A stretch of DNA of 64,000 nucleotides, taken from Ailanthus altissimus (taxonomy: Eukaryota; Streptophyta; Magnoliopsida; Sapindales; Simaroubaceae). Under the pieces are notes generated by a model. The model was not told the origin of the DNA, did not search any database, and saw only the letters and a list, made by a program, of their open reading frames with translations. The position numbers were made by a program, and so were the translations under genes. Positions 62,573-64,000 of this stretch are shown here, piece by piece. The stretch is from assembly GCA_946807835.1 (NCBI GenBank), contig CAMPEX010000001.1, positions 1,503,001 through 1,567,000 on the forward strand, read 5' to 3'. Positions within the stretch are counted from its first letter, which is position 1. The number at the start of each line of letters is the position of its first letter.

Positions 62573-63535
62573 TATAGGTATAATAATTATATATTTTTAA
62601 ATCTAAAGATGCCCTCCTACTACTTTATATAATCTTTTCCTTTTATCTCGAACGGCATAACTACAGTTTAAACTCTTGAAACTATACAGCAAGAAGTAAA
62701 CTCCATTGGCATTTTACTCCAGCCTAACGTTGTAGCAATATTAGCCTTTGTAAATCTAAAAGGTAAACTAACTCTTGTTAATTGCATCTTATGCAACTCT
62801 TACAACTGATCTTAAATACACTTTATCCTCATATTGTAGTAATATTGAGTAAATGTATTCCATATTAACTTGTTAATGATCAAATATATGTTACTAATAC
62901 TACCCTCATGTTATAGCAATATTGGGCAATACGTTCATATATATTTGTCTCATCTCATATTTAACCGACATAGTCTAAGTCACACCGATCAGTCCCTCAC
63001 GTTGTAGCAATATTAGAAAAGACTGACCTAATCCATCTAACACCGTATTGACAAGATAAACTATTATAAAAATATTATCTCATAATATAATATCATTTAG
63101 TCTGATTAAGAGAGATTTTTAAAATTTTTGAACATTTATCCCCATCTCATGAGGGCTTGATTCTTAATCAATTATTTGTTTTATGCAAACACAACTAACC
63201 CTCACTAATAAACCTCCGATTGTGGTTACAGCACAAACAAATGATCACACTTTATAATGCAATCATATAACACTTATTATTGCATAAATAAATATCACAT
63301 GCAAAAGAAGGTAAAATGGAGTATATGCCTTGAGCTCTACAATGTTATACACCCAACGCCCTAGTGTTTATCTAAATTCATAAATGCCCTTGCGCTAAGC
63401 ATGAAACGCCCTAGGTTTTCCTCGAACGAAGACTTGGTTCTATACTTTCAACACTTAAAAATGCACTACCCATTGCTTCTGGGAATTCCAAATAGATCAA
63501 ATACACTCCATTTAGCAAAAATAGCACACAAACAT
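62573..63535 (-). other. Leader of the copia element
   Basis: About 0.96 kb between the nested LTR and the primer-binding site. No protein-coding frame is recognised. It contains the four-copy motif listed separately. Confidence 0.5.
62724..63014 (-). repeat. Four spaced copies of CCTCAYRTTGTAGCAATATT
   Basis: Copies lie at 62724-62743, 62827-62846, 62903-62924 and 62994-63014 (+ strand), with one to four differences each. They are spaced at about 76-103 bp in the transcribed leader. Confidence 0.8.
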
Positions 63536-63547
63536 GCTTTGATACCA
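63536..63547 (-). other. Primer-binding site, initiator tRNA-Met
   Basis: The minus strand reads TGGTATCAAAGC, two bases after the LTR end. It matches the usual plant TGGTATCAGAGC at 11 of 12 bases. Confidence 0.7.
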
Positions 63548-63549
63548 AT

Positions 63550-64000
63550 TATTGAGTGTGTTATTCCATGGGTTCATGCATGTATTATGTGTTTATTACA
63601 ATATAATTTATACATCTTCTACATGTATTTCGTAGTAGAACCAAAAATCTAATTTCCTAATTCAACAAAGACATACTAAAATTTAAGTTTTCATTACACT
63701 AATGGGATTGCGAATCATCTTTGAAGAATTTGGAAATTTTCTCAAACTTGAGCTCACCTTGAAGTGCTCTTCTTGGCAATTCTAGATTTTAACTTAGTGG
63801 GCTTCGAATGCTAGAATGGTAGCTTTTATTTTGTAGGATTTTTTAAAACAACTCTTGCTTTGGCCTTTTCAATTTTGGGTGAGAAAATGGGACTTGGAAG
63901 AAAAGAGTAACACTTGCTTTTTCTCTTCTCCACCAAGATTGGTCATTTCTCTCTTTTTGTAAAAATGATAAACAAAACTCTTTTGTCCACCTTTTACATC
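63550..64000 (-). repeat. 5' LTR of the copia element, partial
   Basis: It begins TATTGAGTG (TGTTGAGTG in the partner LTR) next to the primer-binding site. It stays alignable with 53558-54000 to the window edge, for example AGAATGGTAGCTTTTATTTT in both. Confidence 0.8.

Larger units (their letters stand above)
53558..64000 (-). mobile_element. Ty1/copia element, 5' LTR cut by the window end
   Basis: Order on the minus strand: 5' LTR (64000 down to 63550, incomplete), primer-binding site, leader, gag, pol, 3' LTR (57232-53558). The first 450 bases of the two LTRs are about 85-90 percent alike by eye. They are more alike than either is to the nested LTR at 60760-62572. Two solo LTRs interrupt it (55487-56888 and 60760-62572). 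All coding frames are decayed. Confidence 0.75.

Overview
The window is AT-rich nuclear DNA from a flowering plant, probably a eudicot. It is built almost entirely of nested, mostly decayed transposable elements. The plant origin follows from Athila/Tat-like and chromovirus-like Ty3/gypsy elements, Ty1/copia elements, a FAR1-type Mutator transposase, a CACTA remnant and a plant-type LOG gene. No ordinary host gene could be supported. All homology statements come from recognising motifs by eye; no search was run.

Layout. 0.5-5.3 kb: a reverse-strand gypsy gag remnant split by a solo LTR (target duplication GTGAT), which itself contains a solo copia LTR (also GTGAT). 5.3-10.4 kb: AT-rich DNA with nothing recognisable. 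10.4-22.9 kb: a decayed Mutator-like element with two convergent genes, a Ulp1/C48 protease-like gene (+) and a FAR1-type transposase (-). They are separated by a ~220-bp tandem repeat array, and the transposase is interrupted by a 2.9-kb solo LTR. 24.6-27.7 kb: a Tat-like gypsy remnant. 27.8-31.0 kb: a copia derivative without pol. 31.2-31.8 kb: a Mutator-type MITE with a perfect 9-bp target duplication and an internal GGTCAA-rich array.

32.4-44.4 kb is the centrepiece: a young full-length Athila-like gypsy element on the minus strand. Its LTRs are 1.43 kb and differ at roughly 25 sites by eye. It has a perfect tRNA-Asp primer-binding site, gag, protease, RT, RNase H, integrase and a polypurine tract. 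Between integrase and the 3' LTR, where relatives may carry an env-like ORF, it has two intact extra ORFs. One is an intronless copy of the plant cytokinin-activating enzyme gene LOG. The other is a 182-residue basic Cys-rich protein resembling nucleic-acid-binding proteins of some filamentous plant RNA viruses. The element sits inside an older long LTR (to 48.6 kb) that also holds a ~600-bp internal duplication and another solo LTR (target duplication CGACT).

48.9-50.2 kb: CACTA transposase remnant. 50.2-53.5 kb: unidentified degenerate sequence and an LTR-like fragment. 53.6-64.0 kb: a reverse-strand copia element whose 5' LTR runs off the window. It has a decayed gag-pol and two nested solo LTRs (55.5-56.9 kb with TCATT duplications; 60.8-62.6 kb). 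Six apparent solo LTRs against one complete element indicate frequent LTR-LTR recombination.
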